From Stenopsyche tienmushanensis (Eukaryota; Arthropoda; Insecta; Trichoptera; Stenopsychidae): a DNA stretch of 64,000 nucleotides. A model generated the notes under the pieces. It made no database searches and was not told the origin of the DNA. It saw only the letters and a program-made list of their open reading frames with translations. Made by a program: the position numbers and the translations under genes. Below, piece after piece: positions 47,631 through 60,169 of this stretch (its first letter is position 1; the number at the start of each line of letters is the position of its first letter). Where the stretch lies: NCBI GenBank assembly GCA_008973525.1, contig WACJ01000223.1, positions 186,001 through 250,000 of the forward strand, read 5' to 3'.

Positions 47631-48796
47631 GTTGTATTGGCTATACAACGAATCGTCCAATTCAATTGTATTATTATTTTAGCTGCCAATGTCGCGTATT
47701 GGTACTACGAGTAAATAATATAGTGGAGGAGAATTAAGCTAATATTTATAAAAAAATGTATAGAATTGAATATGAAAATCATTGGAGGTAGTAGAGATAT
47801 TTTTATCTATGTCTCATGGCTAAAATTCACGAGAGCATTTCTTTTCAACTCATAGTATAATGAAAAAATAAAGAGATTCAATAACAAAAATCTGTTATAA
47901 TGCACGATTACTAATCCAATGTTTACTCCCTAAATCAAGCTTATTCTAAATTAACAACTGTAAATATATTTTTTAAAATAAATAACTACAGATTAGGATA
48001 AAATCTACTACAAAACAAACAGTTAAATTCTTGAAAGCGAGCCAAACATTTACAAATGAAATGTAATCAAATAAATAATTTTTATAAAAATATATTTATT
48101 CCATATTGAGAATCGAGTATATCAAATATAACACGGAAAACTGAAATGTTAATACGTTTTTAAGTCGTCATTACGGAAAAGTTAAATTATTTTACGCAAC
48201 AAAACTAGCGCTGTAAGCTTTCAAGTAAGACGTATATTGGTCCTCGATGAATTGGAAAGAATTTCGGATGAAGAATGAGCATTTAACGCGCGCCCAAGCA
48301 CGGAAATCATACAACGGCGACTGAATTATAAACACAATCATTGCGGAAGCAAGACGGCAAGAAAATCACACGGAATACTAAAAGGGCCAACTTTACGTGT
48401 GCGGCGAAGAAAATTAAATTTTGAATTAATATTTTTGTACTAAAATATTTGATCTTTAAAATTTAACAGTATCGTTGAAGCCATCTATAGCCGAAAATAT
48501 AACGTGGATATCAACTGAAGAAAGTCCGATTAATGCGACGCTAGCATCGGTGAGTTTAAATGGAAAACATATGAACAAACGGTTCGACATTCATAAAGTT
48601 AATGCACTATTTTTTTATAGTATTTTTACACACAAAGAGGTAAAACATTTTTTTTAAATTCAAAACTTTACTTTGTATATTTTCTAATCATAATGACAAC
48701 TCCGATCGATATGATTCGATGTTCACATTGTCAGAATTCCCAAATTCTTGAAAAACCTTTCTCTCATTCAATATCTCGCAAGATGGAATGGATGAT

Positions 48797-49563
48797 TCAA
48801 CTGTTTGCATTTTTTTGTTGAGAATTATCTTTGTGCTGGTCACTCTTTATTTTAGCATCTCCCGACGTGGACGATCCCGGTTGTGATTCGTCAGGATCTA
48901 AAATATAAACAGACAAAATTCGATTGATCATTTCGTTAAGTTTTAAAGGTCTTATAATAAGGACGCTCGATTTTTAGTCCTTTGCGCTCGAGCGGTGCCT
49001 CTCAGTCACCACTTGGATCGATGCGGTTCATTGAGCGATAATGGTGTTTATTTAGATTTGGCCTAACGAATATCGCTTTACGAGTCTACTCCTGACATTT
49101 TGTGGATCATGTTATGAGGTGCAAGTGACACAATGTATTATATTCGACGTAACTTCGAGCTTAACTTTCTTGGCAATCAGAATATTTCTCTCATAGTTAC
49201 CCAATGAGCGCAATAAACAATCTGTCCATCCAATATTGCTAAAAAACGTAACACTAATTTCAAAATATAATTAAAACTTAACAAATTTCGAGCATCCCTA
49301 TTGAAAAACCCTACACATCAATGATGTAAATTGTGGACTATCTTTATTTATTTGATCTACACTATCCAATATTTTGATAAGCGCTGATTTTATTATTTAC
49401 CTGAAGTTGCAAGCTGTTGTAGTCGTTCAGGTAATCCAGCCGTGGTAGTCCCTGCATGCGGAGGATCGAGAATATCGGGCATAGCATTTCGACGGCCAGT
49501 TCGTCCCGTCACTAAGAACTCATTTGGCAGTGATGTCTCTTCTCGCTGCATCACTGCCATCAT
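48797..49563 (-). CDS. cAMP-dependent protein kinase inhibitor (PKI)
   Basis: A small heat-stable pseudosubstrate inhibitor of the PKA catalytic subunit. Two coding exons: 49563-49401 (within an exon starting at 49571 after TGGGATAG) and 48897-48797, joined in phase 1 across a 503-bp intron, giving 87 aa. The product has FLVTGRTGRRNAMPDI, matching the PKI core F-x3-GRTGRRNAI: the aromatic anchor, the arginines, and Ala in place of the phosphorylated Ser. Next is LPERLQQLA, in the place of the PKI nuclear-export leucine motif, then an acidic and Ser-rich tail ending KNANS. Vertebrate PKIs are 70-80 aa, so the length fits. Two ATGs are adjacent (49563, 49560). A MITE fills most of the intron. 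The 5' UTR exon is not certain; see the CpG-rich block near 55.2 kb. Confidence 0.85.
48956..49304. mobile_element. MITE in the PKI intron
   Basis: Left end AATAAGGACGCTCGA and right end (reverse complement) AATAGGGATGCTCGA bound 349 bp without coding. Single ends of the same family occur at about 35941 (AATAGGAACGCTCGAA) and 40229 (CAATAGGGACGCTTGAA), the latter inside rumi intron 4. Confidence 0.65.
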
Positions 49564-50279
49564 CTTCAAAACTATCCCAAAAAACACATATTAAAATAGA
49601 AACAACCAAAAATATCTTTGGACGGATATTTTAAATGTTATTTAAAACCATCAAGCATACATTTCCATATATATATATATATATCAATGTCGTAATAACA
49701 TCCAATTGCGGATTCGATTTGATCCTACATTATTTCAATCGGATTTGCTGCATTGAGTGAAGTCCGAGTATGTTCAAAATGAATGCGAATCAAACTACAT
49801 ATGGAATGAATGAAGGTTTTTCATCTAAATACTTTCAAATCAAATCAAACAAATATGTTTACTTTTCATGCATTAAATAAAAAATAAAAATGGATAAAAT
49901 TATTCATGCTATACTTTTACTACAGAGATTTGTTAAAACGTAAAATAATAGGATTTCAACTCAATATATACAAAAAAAAAATACTCAAACCAAATGTCTT
50001 AAAGCCATCACCAATAAACTACATGTTATATTTGATTTATACTGTATTAATGCGGATTTTTGAGAGAGATAATAAAATAATTGTCTCGTTCTAATATTTC
50101 GAATATGAAAATCTGCACCCAAAGGACAGATATATATTATTACTAGAAAGTTCTATCCGTTTGTGAAATGTAAATTCTGTCGTTACTAATGACCTTTTGT
50201 CAGCTTGACGGTCATTTTTTAAATATGGTTTAATCGGATTTGAGTAATTAATAAAAGTATTCACTTTATGGAAATCTTA

Positions 50280-50782
50280 GTTTTTATTAGACGTTCAAGC
50301 TTAAGTTGATGTCGTGTGTTGACTCTCATCTTGCTCGGACGACTGCTTGCGTGCGGTCAGACATGCTCTGTATTATGTTTTAAACGTTAACATGTGAAAT
50401 TTTATCCCAGGCGGCAACAACAGCGATTTTAAGATCATTCAGTGTCTGTGGTGGATTTGAGTTTGCCCTAATTCGTTTCTTGAGTGACATGCTCAATTGG
50501 GTTCACGTCAGGATTGCATATTGCGAATGCTGACTTCCGCAAGGTGTTATCTTGCATTAGTAAAAAATCATCGCTGCCAATGAACCCCGCGCAAGGCACA
50601 ACATGTTTTCGAAGAACCTCTTCAATGTACGCTTCAATGTAAAGCTCATAGTTTGTCTGGTAGGTGACAGAATTTTCCAGAAGACAACATTTATTGTATT
50701 TCATTTCAATATTACAAGAGGTCCTTGAATGTATATATATTTTTATAATCAACGAATCAACGGTAACGCCCATATTTTGCAT
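50280..50782 (-). pseudogene. Tc1-like transposase pseudogene, C-terminal part
   Basis: Minus-strand frames read YIEEVLRKHVVPCAGFIGSD, DFLLMQDNTLRKSAFAI, then NPDVNPIEHVTQE and, after a frameshift, PPQTLNDLKIAVVAAWDKI. These are the second catalytic region (QDNARPH), the DLNPIEHVWDEL block and the C-terminal helix of Tc1 transposases. Between ICNP and DVNP part of the protein is missing. Confidence 0.75.
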
Positions 50783-52229
50783 CGCTTTAAAGGCATTATT
50801 ACATTACAATAATGGCATGCGGGTAGATATGAATTTTGGATCGATAGTCTTGTAAAACTAACTTATAAGATGACATCTTATTATAGGACGCCGTTGAAAT
50901 GGACGCGTTAAAGTGCATGCAAAAAATAAATTCGATAAAAAAGTGCCGATGTCTGATGCAATGATTCCGTGGTGATATTTTTTGTATCGTATTATTTTCT
51001 AGAATAAAAATGATGTCATGTCAGTCTGTAAGAATAATGATTTTACAGCGTTTTTTTACAACATAAAATACCTCATTATTCAAAAGCTAACTGAACATCA
51101 CACCTGACGGTGAACATTAAATATCGGCGCCCAAATATCTTCCAAGTCTTCTTTAATAACCTGTTTAACATATTATTTTCGTCTTACATACATCATTCGT
51201 TCTCTCTAAATGGTTGAGCCGACGCGAGTTTTCTTTGCTTATTTAGCTAAATTGTGTAGTTATTGTAATGAGATTCCATAGAAGACTCGCACATAATTCA
51301 TCAATTATCTATGGTAGACTTCATTACGTGTACAACGAATAAATGAATATTGCAGTAAACCCTTCGGGTACCATAAATCCAAACATAAACAACAACTAAA
51401 TCTAGCGTCGTTAATATTATAATAATATGCTCGATGTCGCAAAATACGTGCGAGATAAACACAACGTGTATAAATAACGATAGGCGTTCATTATGAATTT
51501 TAATTTATATTTAAAAAAAAAACATTTTCTGTTCACATTTCCTCTATTTCTGTTTACTCTTTAGGTTGTCTTGGGATTAATGCTAATTCATTCAAATAAA
51601 TTTGCTTTATGATAAGCATGTCAAACCGGTGGCCCCCAGGCTATACGCAATCCGCCGCTCAGACCGTGAGTCTGACAAGGCAATTAATTCCCATGTGCTG
51701 AACATCATCATAATTTAAAGAACAGATTAACCACAAGGTAGTCAGTATATAACTATCATGTAAAAATGTTCTCTACATAAACATAATTACTATTTTATCT
51801 ATTGCATTGATAATTACAAATAAAATGTATGCAATATCAAAATTTATATAAAGATAATGGAAGATTTCAGCGCTAACGATGATATTCTAGATGAATTGAA
51901 TACTCAAAATGATGAAGATAGCCGTGAATAAGGATAACCATCCGGAGACTTTCAAACAAGTGCACGATGGAACCAAATGGTTCATGCAACTACCAATAAC
52001 AGGACGCTTAAATTAGACTCCAAAAATTAGATGATTATATTCTGAAGTCAACGAATTATCTCATTTGAAAATGAGTTATGATGCTCAATCTACGGCGTAT
52101 AATCTCGGCATGAAGATGATCCATTTTTGCGGTGAATTGTAGCTGGATACGAGAAGTAGGTGCTATACGATAATCCTGTATGAAACTACGGCTTTCATCC
52201 AGACGATCGTCTGTGTCGAGTTCACAAAA

Positions 52230-52470
52230 AACAATCTGTTTTGATCAATAACCAAAAGAAGATTCTTCTTCGCGACAACACAAGACCGCATGATGCAAAA
52301 ATAACACAGGAAAAATAAGGGCATTCGAATTGGAAATCATTTGATCAATTCACCGGATCTTGTGCCGTCAAATTACTTCCTTTTCAGATCGTCGAATGTT
52401 GAAGAAATGAAGACGCAATTCAGATAAGGACTTTTTCAAAAGACAAATATTGCCTTTACACTAACAAAAT
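52230..52470 (+). pseudogene. mariner transposase fragment
   Basis: The plus strand encodes PALVNNQKKILLRDNTRPHD, AKITQEK and a broken SPDLVPSNYFLF block, then VEEMKTQF. These are the second and third acid regions of an irritans-like mariner transposase. It lies directly left of, but is distinct from, the element starting at 52510. Confidence 0.6.
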
Positions 52471-52509
52471 TGAAATTATTTTGTTGATTAGTATTTAATT
52501 TTTTTAATC

Positions 52510-53732
52510 GGGTGTGTGAATAAGTTCCTGCCGTTTTACCGTCAGATGACGGTATAACAATGCGCGCATTTGTTATACAGCCGAATATTGCTGGACCACT
52601 TTGTTCAATTGAAATCTGCAGCTGAAGCACATAGAATCCTTGCGGAGACATACTCTGGCGGAAGGAACATGCTGAGATTGGTTTTATCGCTTCAAAAATA
52701 ATGATTTTATTGAGAACGCAGTGGTCCACCACGCGTTGGTTAACGACGATCCATGTCAAATGCAATCTGAACATGCAAAATCATTAGGAGTTGATGGAAC
52801 AACAGTTTCGAAACTTCTGATACCATTGGAAACAATACAAGAAGAATGATTTTACAACTTGAAGCCGAGAGATGTGGAAAGGCGTCTTTTCGCATGCGAA
52901 CAGCTGCTCCAACGGCAAAAAAAAAGGTATTTTACATTGTATAATAATAATATCAGATATCCTGACGACACAGTCATAAATGATCTTCAAAACCTCCTAA
53001 TTAACATCGCCGGAGAAATTTAAAACTAAATGAATGACATTCGATTATGCTGGAGCATCTCTTCAACCGAATGGAGCGGACGTTGAAGTGATTGACTGGT
53101 TTAAATACCTTTAAACCTAACAAAGGTGATCGACCCAGATACCAAAGTACGGTACCGAATAGAGGTTGCATATGCTGCATTTAATAAAATGAGGGCCTTC
53201 TTTTACGATGACAATTTGAACCTCGAATTTCGACTCTGAACATTGTATATGTGTGGATACACAGAAGAATGCTTCATATACCCTGACATGATAACTAATA
53301 CAGACGTATTTTGGAGAGCCGGAATCAAGAGAGAGCTGCTGAGTATTCCGACTGATACTAGAGGGAAGACAGGGAGTTGGCAGGAAGCAGATTACCTGGC
53401 TGCACAAAATTAGACAGTAGACGAACTGTTCTAGGCAGCACAGGACAGACATCTTTGCCAGAGTGATCATCAACGTCGGGGAGACCTAATATGACACAGG
53501 GAGAAGCAGTAGCATTGACGCCAAAGCAAAATATCCACGGTTCCAAGCTCACGCTCTGCATTTCGTGGGATCAACTGATATTATGAGCTGCTCCAACCCA
53601 ATCAAACCATCACAGGAGATTTCTACCGAAAGCCAGCGACCGGCAATACTTTAATCGATTTGCTTTTTTATTACATTTTTAAAATAAAGCATTTATTTTC
53701 ACGAAAAACAGCAGGAATTTATTCACACACTC
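52510..53732 (+). mobile_element. mariner interrupted by a non-LTR retrotransposon fragment
   Basis: Ends GGGTGTGTGAATAAGTTCCT and (inverted) GAGTGTGTGAATAAATTCCT bound 1223 bp. Mariner coding appears on both sides: AVVHHALVNDDPCQMQSEHA, KSLGVDGTTVSKLL and LKPRDVERRLFACEQLLQRQ at 52705-52925; then QNIHGSKLTLCIS-WDQL and YYELLQPNQTITGDFYRKPA at 53525-53640. Between them (about 52940-53500) lies unrelated sequence with LINE features: PDDTVINDLQNLL, then VIDPDTKVRYRIEVAYAAFN and KMRAFF. The catalytic TGDEKW region of the mariner is missing at the insertion. Frameshifts and stops are frequent, so the element is dead. Confidence 0.75.
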
Positions 53733-54899
53733 AATATTTTATAGCCGAGCGTTATTTTTTTTAACTAGATTTAAATTAATTAATGGTAAAATAATGTTAT
53801 AGAAGTAGACAGAAGACAGTCCCATTTTCTAACACCTGCATTCAGTCATTACAGTGTTAACGAGCATGCACCGAGCGAGTAAACCCCCACTGAGGAAAAC
53901 AATCAATGTCAAATAGTTCGTCGTTAGCGTTTCAATTTTTATTTCGCAAAAACAATGCATGTAATCAAAGAGGTATTCTTAAAGCGTTCAAAATTATGTG
54001 CAACTGCTATGACAATACAGCTTCTATATATATATGTATATAAAATAAATACGTGCAAGAGAGTAATTTTAAATCGCATCAAGTCATCTCAGTAATCAAA
54101 CTACTGTCTGCTGCGAATCAAGGTTAAGTTCTATCGTTACAATATCAAAACGAACCATTTGTATGCTGCATATACCGCTGTCGTACGAACGGAGAAATTC
54201 GGCAAAATCATTTCTGGTCGGCGAAATCGATCAATAACACGGTTTAAAACGGTGTTCCAAAAGCAAAAACGCTTTATAAATCGAACAAAGAGTCGACGAG
54301 TATTTGTTCGACTCGAATTAGTGACACTTAAATTTATGTTAATGTGTTTTAATAATAAATTACGGCTGGTATTATACGTATATACAGATACTTGTATATA
54401 TAAACACAAAGACCACCCTGTAAAAATTATTTTGTTCGAATTAACGCAGTTGAAAGGCGCTAATATGTCTTTTTGCTATTAATTTATTTCTAATAGTATC
54501 TAAATAGATTGAGGAAAATTTCTATTTAAATTGAATATAGGTATGCTAATTATCGGTGATTAATATTATGGTAGTTTTGATCTACGAGTATTATTTTCTT
54601 CTTGATATTTGAAGCCTAAAAAAGCGGGGAAAACATTCTAGAACTTCGTTTAACGAAGTTTTTTTAATTTGAAGTCAAGCAGTGTTTCCGTGACGAGACG
54701 TTGACGATAGCCAATAATGCATGTTTGTTTGTATCTCAGTCTCGGAATGATTATTTGGGAAAGATGCATTTCATACGTGGATTATGCACCGAGACCATCA
54801 TTATATTTGACGGTTGAGACGTGGACGGTGATTCTGGGAGAGGCAGTCAGTCGGCATATGCACCATACGAACAGACGGGGAATGCATGCGGGTCCTACC

Positions 54900-55335
54900 T
54901 GATTTTTGCTTGATGCGTTTGCACGATTGGGCGGGCTTGCGGACACGGCCTGTCTTTATATCTGAAGTCTTGGGAGACATCATACCAGACAGCGCCGCGA
55001 ACCTGCGCGGTTTGGGCCAACAATAGATCATTTACGTCTCTCGAAGAAACAATCGACATCCATAAGAAACAAAATCGAGTCAAATTATATAATGCGAGAA
55101 CCGAACGATCTAACATGCTCGTCCCTCTCTCGACTGGAGCGTGCGACGAGGACGGCGTCGCGTCTGAAAGGTTACTTACGACTCTTTGACGATCCGCTTT
55201 CGCTTTCTCAGAGAGTACTTCCACTCCTGGACGGCGACTTTCCGTTCACCGTCCGTCGGACTTCATCGTCGCGGGGCCGACTCGTTCCCGTCTTGCGCCC
55301 CGCGACACCAAACGTCACACAACCGAATGCGTTTC
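54900..55335 (-). promoter_or_regulatory. CpG-rich block, candidate 5' exon and promoter of PKI
   Basis: GC and CG content rises sharply here, ending at about 55320. On the minus strand GAGTC is followed by a strong donor, GTAAGTAACC (55184 region), with no ATG upstream, as expected of a noncoding first exon. PKI, the next minus-strand gene, starts just after an acceptor at 49572 and lacks an obvious local promoter. The block could alternatively serve Tsr1, which starts 580 bp to the right. This is inference; a transcript would decide. Confidence 0.35.
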
Positions 55336-55914
55336 TTTATTTTTTTTATACATACTTTTAAGTCATAACATACCAAAACATCGATCATATCAACCGACGC
55401 GTTAACATTGTGAAATATATATAAAAACACAAATATAAAAATATTGATTCCTTGCATAAATAAAATTTCAGCATTTTAACAATTCAAAAAATATTACAGT
55501 TGAAATAAATGAACAAAAACATTTTATAAGCTATTGACGATGATTTTATATATTTTTATTCATTAATAAAATTATATTATTATATTCAAAAGCACAATCT
55601 TTAAACAACTCAAACCATCAAATTTAATTATATCCTTTTGCAAATTTCATAATCATAATGGAAAAAAATATATAATTAATCATTAATAAAAAATAATAAT
55701 CGTCGTTAAAATGATTTACGTTTTAAAATCACGCTTGAATTTGCATATAAAATAAAGCTCTTTCGATTAAATTACTCAAATATTAATGACGTTGAATATA
55801 TTTGTACATGGGAACCTGCTTGAAAATATTATGTTCTAAATCGAGAACGAGCATGTTCGTTTGACAGGAGGTTAGCGAACTGTGAATGTTGTGTTTGTGA
55901 ATACATGATTAAAA

Positions 55915-58900
55915 ATGCATCGTCCGCAGCAGACACATCGACCTGGAGCTCTTAAACAGTCTAATAAAGCACATAAAGGTGGACCTCGACGTCATATTGA
56001 TAAAGGTGAGCTGGCGTGCGTGATGTCTCACCTAACCTCTAAAACACTATTTATAAAATGAAATTTTTCAACGATTGGTGTTGTTATTGTTTTTTAATAC
56101 TTAACACATCTTTAACGAGATGAGTAGTAATATCCACGCACTCGGTTGGTGATATTCAACGGGACGAGTAGTTTTATCCGTTAATTTAATTTACAGCAAA
56201 AAGGTAGTTTTATTCGATTTTTGTATGGTTTATCAATTTTTTTTTAAAACCATTCAAACTATATTCTAATGCTTAATAGAGCGTATATTTTTGTTGATTT
56301 AATTTTTTTAAATTAAGCATACAATGTCGATTATACACTTTTTGTAAATAAATAAAACATCATTGTAAATATTATGATGATTTAGGTGGAGAATACGATG
56401 TGTTATTATAAGAAAAATTTAATGGTTGAGATTTTGGATTTTATTAAATGAATATTCATTCATTAAATGCGTTGATAAAATTAAAAATTCAGGTAAAGTC
56501 AGCGTGCAGACTATATCGAGACGACCTCGTCATCATCTTGCGAGGGATGAACGCAGACATCAAGCCTCACAATTACGTCGCTCAAAATGGGAAGAAACCG
56601 TTTCGAAAAAACGAGGAATCGGCGGAAGCAACAGCGCTCCATTTCTTACTTGCATCGTTCCGTTGAATGCACAACTGGACAGTAAATCGGTCATCGCCAT
56701 GTTGACTGGTTGCCATGAAGGAGCCGTCGCTACTGTATCGCCGAAAGGCGTAACGCACATAAGGTATTTATCAGATCTCGCCAAATAGACTAGAAATATC
56801 TCCACCGCTTCTGATTAAAAATTATCTTTCAGCCTTCCCATATTCAAACAGAGATTTTCGTTTATATGCCCAGAAGATGAAAACGAATTTGAAACGCTGG
56901 ACGCTATGAAAGTCGCCGATTCTGTTCTGTTTGTGACTTCCGCGGTAGATATTCCCATAGACGAATGGGGTGAAAAAATTTTAGCTTCGATAATCGGTCA
57001 AGGAATGCCGTCGCCGACCGTCGCAGTGATGGACATAGAGAGCTTAAATCCGAAGAAGAGGACCCGAGAAAAACACGACGTTCAGAAATCCATTTCAAAG
57101 TGGCTTCCCGACGAAAAAGTATTTCAATTGGATAAAAATTCAGATGCTCTAAATTTACTTAGGAGGATCGGCAATCAAAAAAAGAAATATTTACATTATC
57201 GCGAGAGAAGGCCTCATCTTCTGGCAGAGCATTACGACTATGTACCGGATTCGGAGGGCGAAATGGGTACGCTTGATGTGACCGGTTTCTTAAAAGGCGT
57301 ACCATTGAATGTCAACGGTTTAGTGCATATTCCGTATTTGGGCGATTTTCAAATGTCCACCATCTTTTCGCCTAGTGATCCTCATCCTTTAGAAAAACCC
57401 AGGTGACGATGACGGTTGTATTTTTTTATTTTTATTTAGTCGAGATGCGTTATCTTAATAATTTATAAAATTTCAGCCTTAAAAACAGAGATAATAAGGA
57501 TATAGAGATGGAAAGCAACGAAACTAAAGTATTGCAAGTTGCAAATCCCTCGTTGCAGGAAAGTCTTGTATCTGAAAATATTCCAGATCCCATGGATGCG
57601 GAACAAACTTGGCCCAATGAAGAAGAAATTAAGAAAGCACAAGAAGAAGTAATTTATATTCATCTGTTTTAATTCTAGATCACTAATCATTAGTCTCACA
57701 GACTATAGATTTGGAATGCATTCAACATATATGCATGTTCACGAAAATATAGATCTTTATCACGTATTTTTGTTGTTGTTTTTAGACAAAACAAAAAAAG
57801 AAAATTCCAAAAGGCATGTCGGATTATCAAGCAACATGGATAGCAGATTCCGACGATGAAGATGGATCTTATTTTAGCGGAGACGAGGTTAGGATTATTC
57901 CTCGTATCTGTATTCAATATATGCAACAATAATACGATTCATTTTATATTTAGGACCAAGACGAGTTTATGTCTTGCGACGATAAAAGCTCAGATGAAGA
58001 CGACGAAAAATCTATCATGGACGATGCAGCGACTGTGACGGAATCTGAAATGGTGGCCGATGATAAATATGATCAAAACGTTGACGCATCGGAAGAGCAA
58101 GAGATGTTTGAAAAAATAAAGGCGGCACGCGAAGATAAAATGTTCCCCGATGAAGTCGACACACCCGACAACGTTCCGGCCAAGGAGAGATTTCAAAAAT
58201 ATAGGGGGCTCGAATCGTTTCGGTAATTCTAATATTAAAAAACATGCCACATTTTAATTATTGTGAATCAAATTCAGTCGCGAAATAAAAATGAATTCAA
58301 ATTTTTAGAACTTCGTCGTGGGATCCGAAAGAAAATTTACCGGAAGATTACGCTAAGATATTTCAATTTAAGAATTTTGATCACACGAGGAAAAGGATCA
58401 TAAAAGAGAGCGAGGATAAACAAGGAGCGCTTGTAAGTATAGCGTACGTGTTATATTAGGGCGACCGGAAAGTAATCAAAACATTTTATTGCTGGTGAAA
58501 TACATTTATTATTAGCGAGTACTCAGTATGCTGTCGGACTTATAGATGCGGAATTGCTGCCATCACCTCGACGAAACTCCTTATGAGCATTTTCCGTTTA
58601 TTTCCATTTTTAAACTATGTAAACCACCGATGATACTTTTTACAGTGCTTATAACCATAGTTTCGACATAATAACAAAACTTATGTGTTTCTTGGACTGT
58701 GTCTCGACACAAACTAATTATAAAAGAGCTCATCGAAGAAATTTTGATTATTTTTTGGTTCCTGAATAAATTTAAATTTGATATCATATTAAAATGCTTT
58801 TATTTGACGATTGATAGCCTGGATGGTACATAACCATACGCATTATAAACGTACCAAAGGTTACGTGGAATGCGTATATGAATGCTAAAACCTTCACCTC

Positions 58901-59853
58901 AAAAGGGGCCATGGTGGTGTTCGGCTTACTTCCGCACGAGCATAAGATGTCGGTGGTGAACGTCGTATTAAAACGCACTGGCGTCAGCGACGAACCGATA
59001 AAGAGCAAAGAGAAACTCTTAATTCAGTCCGGATTCAGAAGATACGTCGTATCGCCGATTTTCAGCCAACATACAAACGGAAAGAAACACAAGGTGATTT
59101 TATTTAACTCTCGCGACTTTAATATTTAATGGAATATTTTATAACCGTTATTTTATATTTTCAGTATGAAAGATTCTTTCAACCGGCATCGACGTGCATC
59201 GCAACATTCTTTGCTCCTATTCAGTTTAATCCGCTCCCCGTGCTGTGCTATAATGTAAATATATTATTATTCGTTTTTTTAAATGCGTATTATTAAATAT
59301 TTTTATAAATTTACGATTTCATTGCCTAGATTAAAAACAACAAACCACAAAATCTCATCGCCACCGGCTGTGTATTGTCTTGTAATCCTGATAGACTCGT
59401 TATAAAACGAATTGTATTATCAGGACATCCGCTTAAGGTATTATAAATTGCTAAGTACGTTGATCATATTATTAGACCGGTTTTAATATAAAATATATTT
59501 TCAGGTCAATAAGCGATCGGCCGTAATACGGTTTATGTTTTTCAACCGCGACGACGTTTTATATTTTAAACCATGCAAATTAAGAACGAAATACGGAAGA
59601 ACAGGACACATTAAAGAATCGTTAGGTATGTATTTGTCGTCGCGTGCTTTTTAAATTCGTTTGGATGTTAATTAATTTGTATTTGTTTATTTTAGGTACT
59701 CACGGTCATATGAAGTGTGTGTTTGATAGTCAATTGAAATCTCAAGATACGGTATTGTTGAATCTTTATAAGAGAGTGTTTCCTAAATGGGTTTACGAAG
59801 AATGGGTATTGATACCCGAAGAAAATGAATCTGCTATGATGGAAAGCAATTAA
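55915..59853 (+). CDS. Tsr1: Pre-rRNA-processing protein TSR1 homolog (12 exons, complete)
   Basis: A late 40S-subunit maturation factor of the BMS1/TSR1 family. Exons: 55915-56005, 56493-56763, 56833-57402, 57477-57648, 57786-57887, 57954-58222, 58309-58432, 58818-59093, 59165-59254, 59330-59437, 59505-59625, 59696-59853; 2352 nt, 783 aa, near the usual 800. The N-terminus is [20 protein letters not shown]. The AARP2CN and GTPase-like regions follow ([31 protein letters not shown]), without a usable P-loop, as known for TSR1. An acidic insert is at about 390-460 ([20 protein letters not shown]). The C-terminal RIBIOP region has [75 protein letters not shown] and LYKRVFPKW. Exon 8 uses a weak-looking TTGATAG acceptor. 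Poly(A) signal at 59873-59878. Confidence 0.95.
57666..57720 (-). repeat. Dispersed hairpin repeat in Tsr1 intron 4
   Basis: It reads CTAGATCACTAATCATTAGT on the plus strand, then CTCACAGACTA: the exact inverse of the 47585 copy, followed by TAGATTTGGAATGCATTCAA. The trailing part also resembles 62100-62135 (TAGATTCGAAACACATTCAA), so the repeat extends at least 45 bp beyond the hairpin. Confidence 0.75.
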
Positions 59854-59872
59854 AAGATGTAAATATTTGATC

Positions 59873-59878
59873 AATAAA
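59873..59878 (+). terminator. Poly(A) signal of Tsr1
   Basis: AATAAA lies 20 bp after the Tsr1 stop codon, implying a very short 3' UTR. Confidence 0.6.
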
Positions 59879-60169
59879 AGTATAAAAATTCGTTGTGTTA
59901 TTAATCGAACGAGACCTCGACTTGGACATTGTATGTCCAAAGAAACAAAATAATAAAACTGGACCAGAATTATTTATAATTGTGTGTGTTATCTTTTGAT
60001 TTTATCACTCAAATGTTGCAATAAATCCTAAAAAACTTGTCTTCGCTTTCTTTGGGTCGATTTTCCCCTTTTGGTACATTGTTTTGACTATTCCATTGTC
60101 TCAGGTGTGAAGCGATGGAGCAATGTTTCATCCATGGTTTTGAATCGATGCAAAACCTTGGCTTGATTC

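Larger units (their letters stand above)
44641..48796. other. AT-rich region downstream of PKI, possible 3' UTR, with MITEs
   Basis: No coding is recognised. The part nearest 48796 may be the PKI 3' UTR; its length is unknown. Elements listed separately: a deleted mariner (46219-46659) and a fold-back element (47062-47349). One copy of the hairpin repeat is at 47585-47630. The 44660-46070 stretch is plain AT-rich DNA. Confidence 0.45.
49572..55914. other. Region between PKI and Tsr1, transposon-rich
   Basis: If the CpG-rich block at 55180-55330 is the PKI first exon, most of this is a PKI intron. It holds a Tc1 transposase pseudogene (50280-50780), mariner fragments (52230-52470), a nested mariner/LINE composite (52510-53732) and a CpG-rich block. 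Plain AT-rich DNA fills 49600-50280 and 50830-52200. The 107-codon plus frame at 54159-54482 is very basic and is not recognised. Confidence 0.45.
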
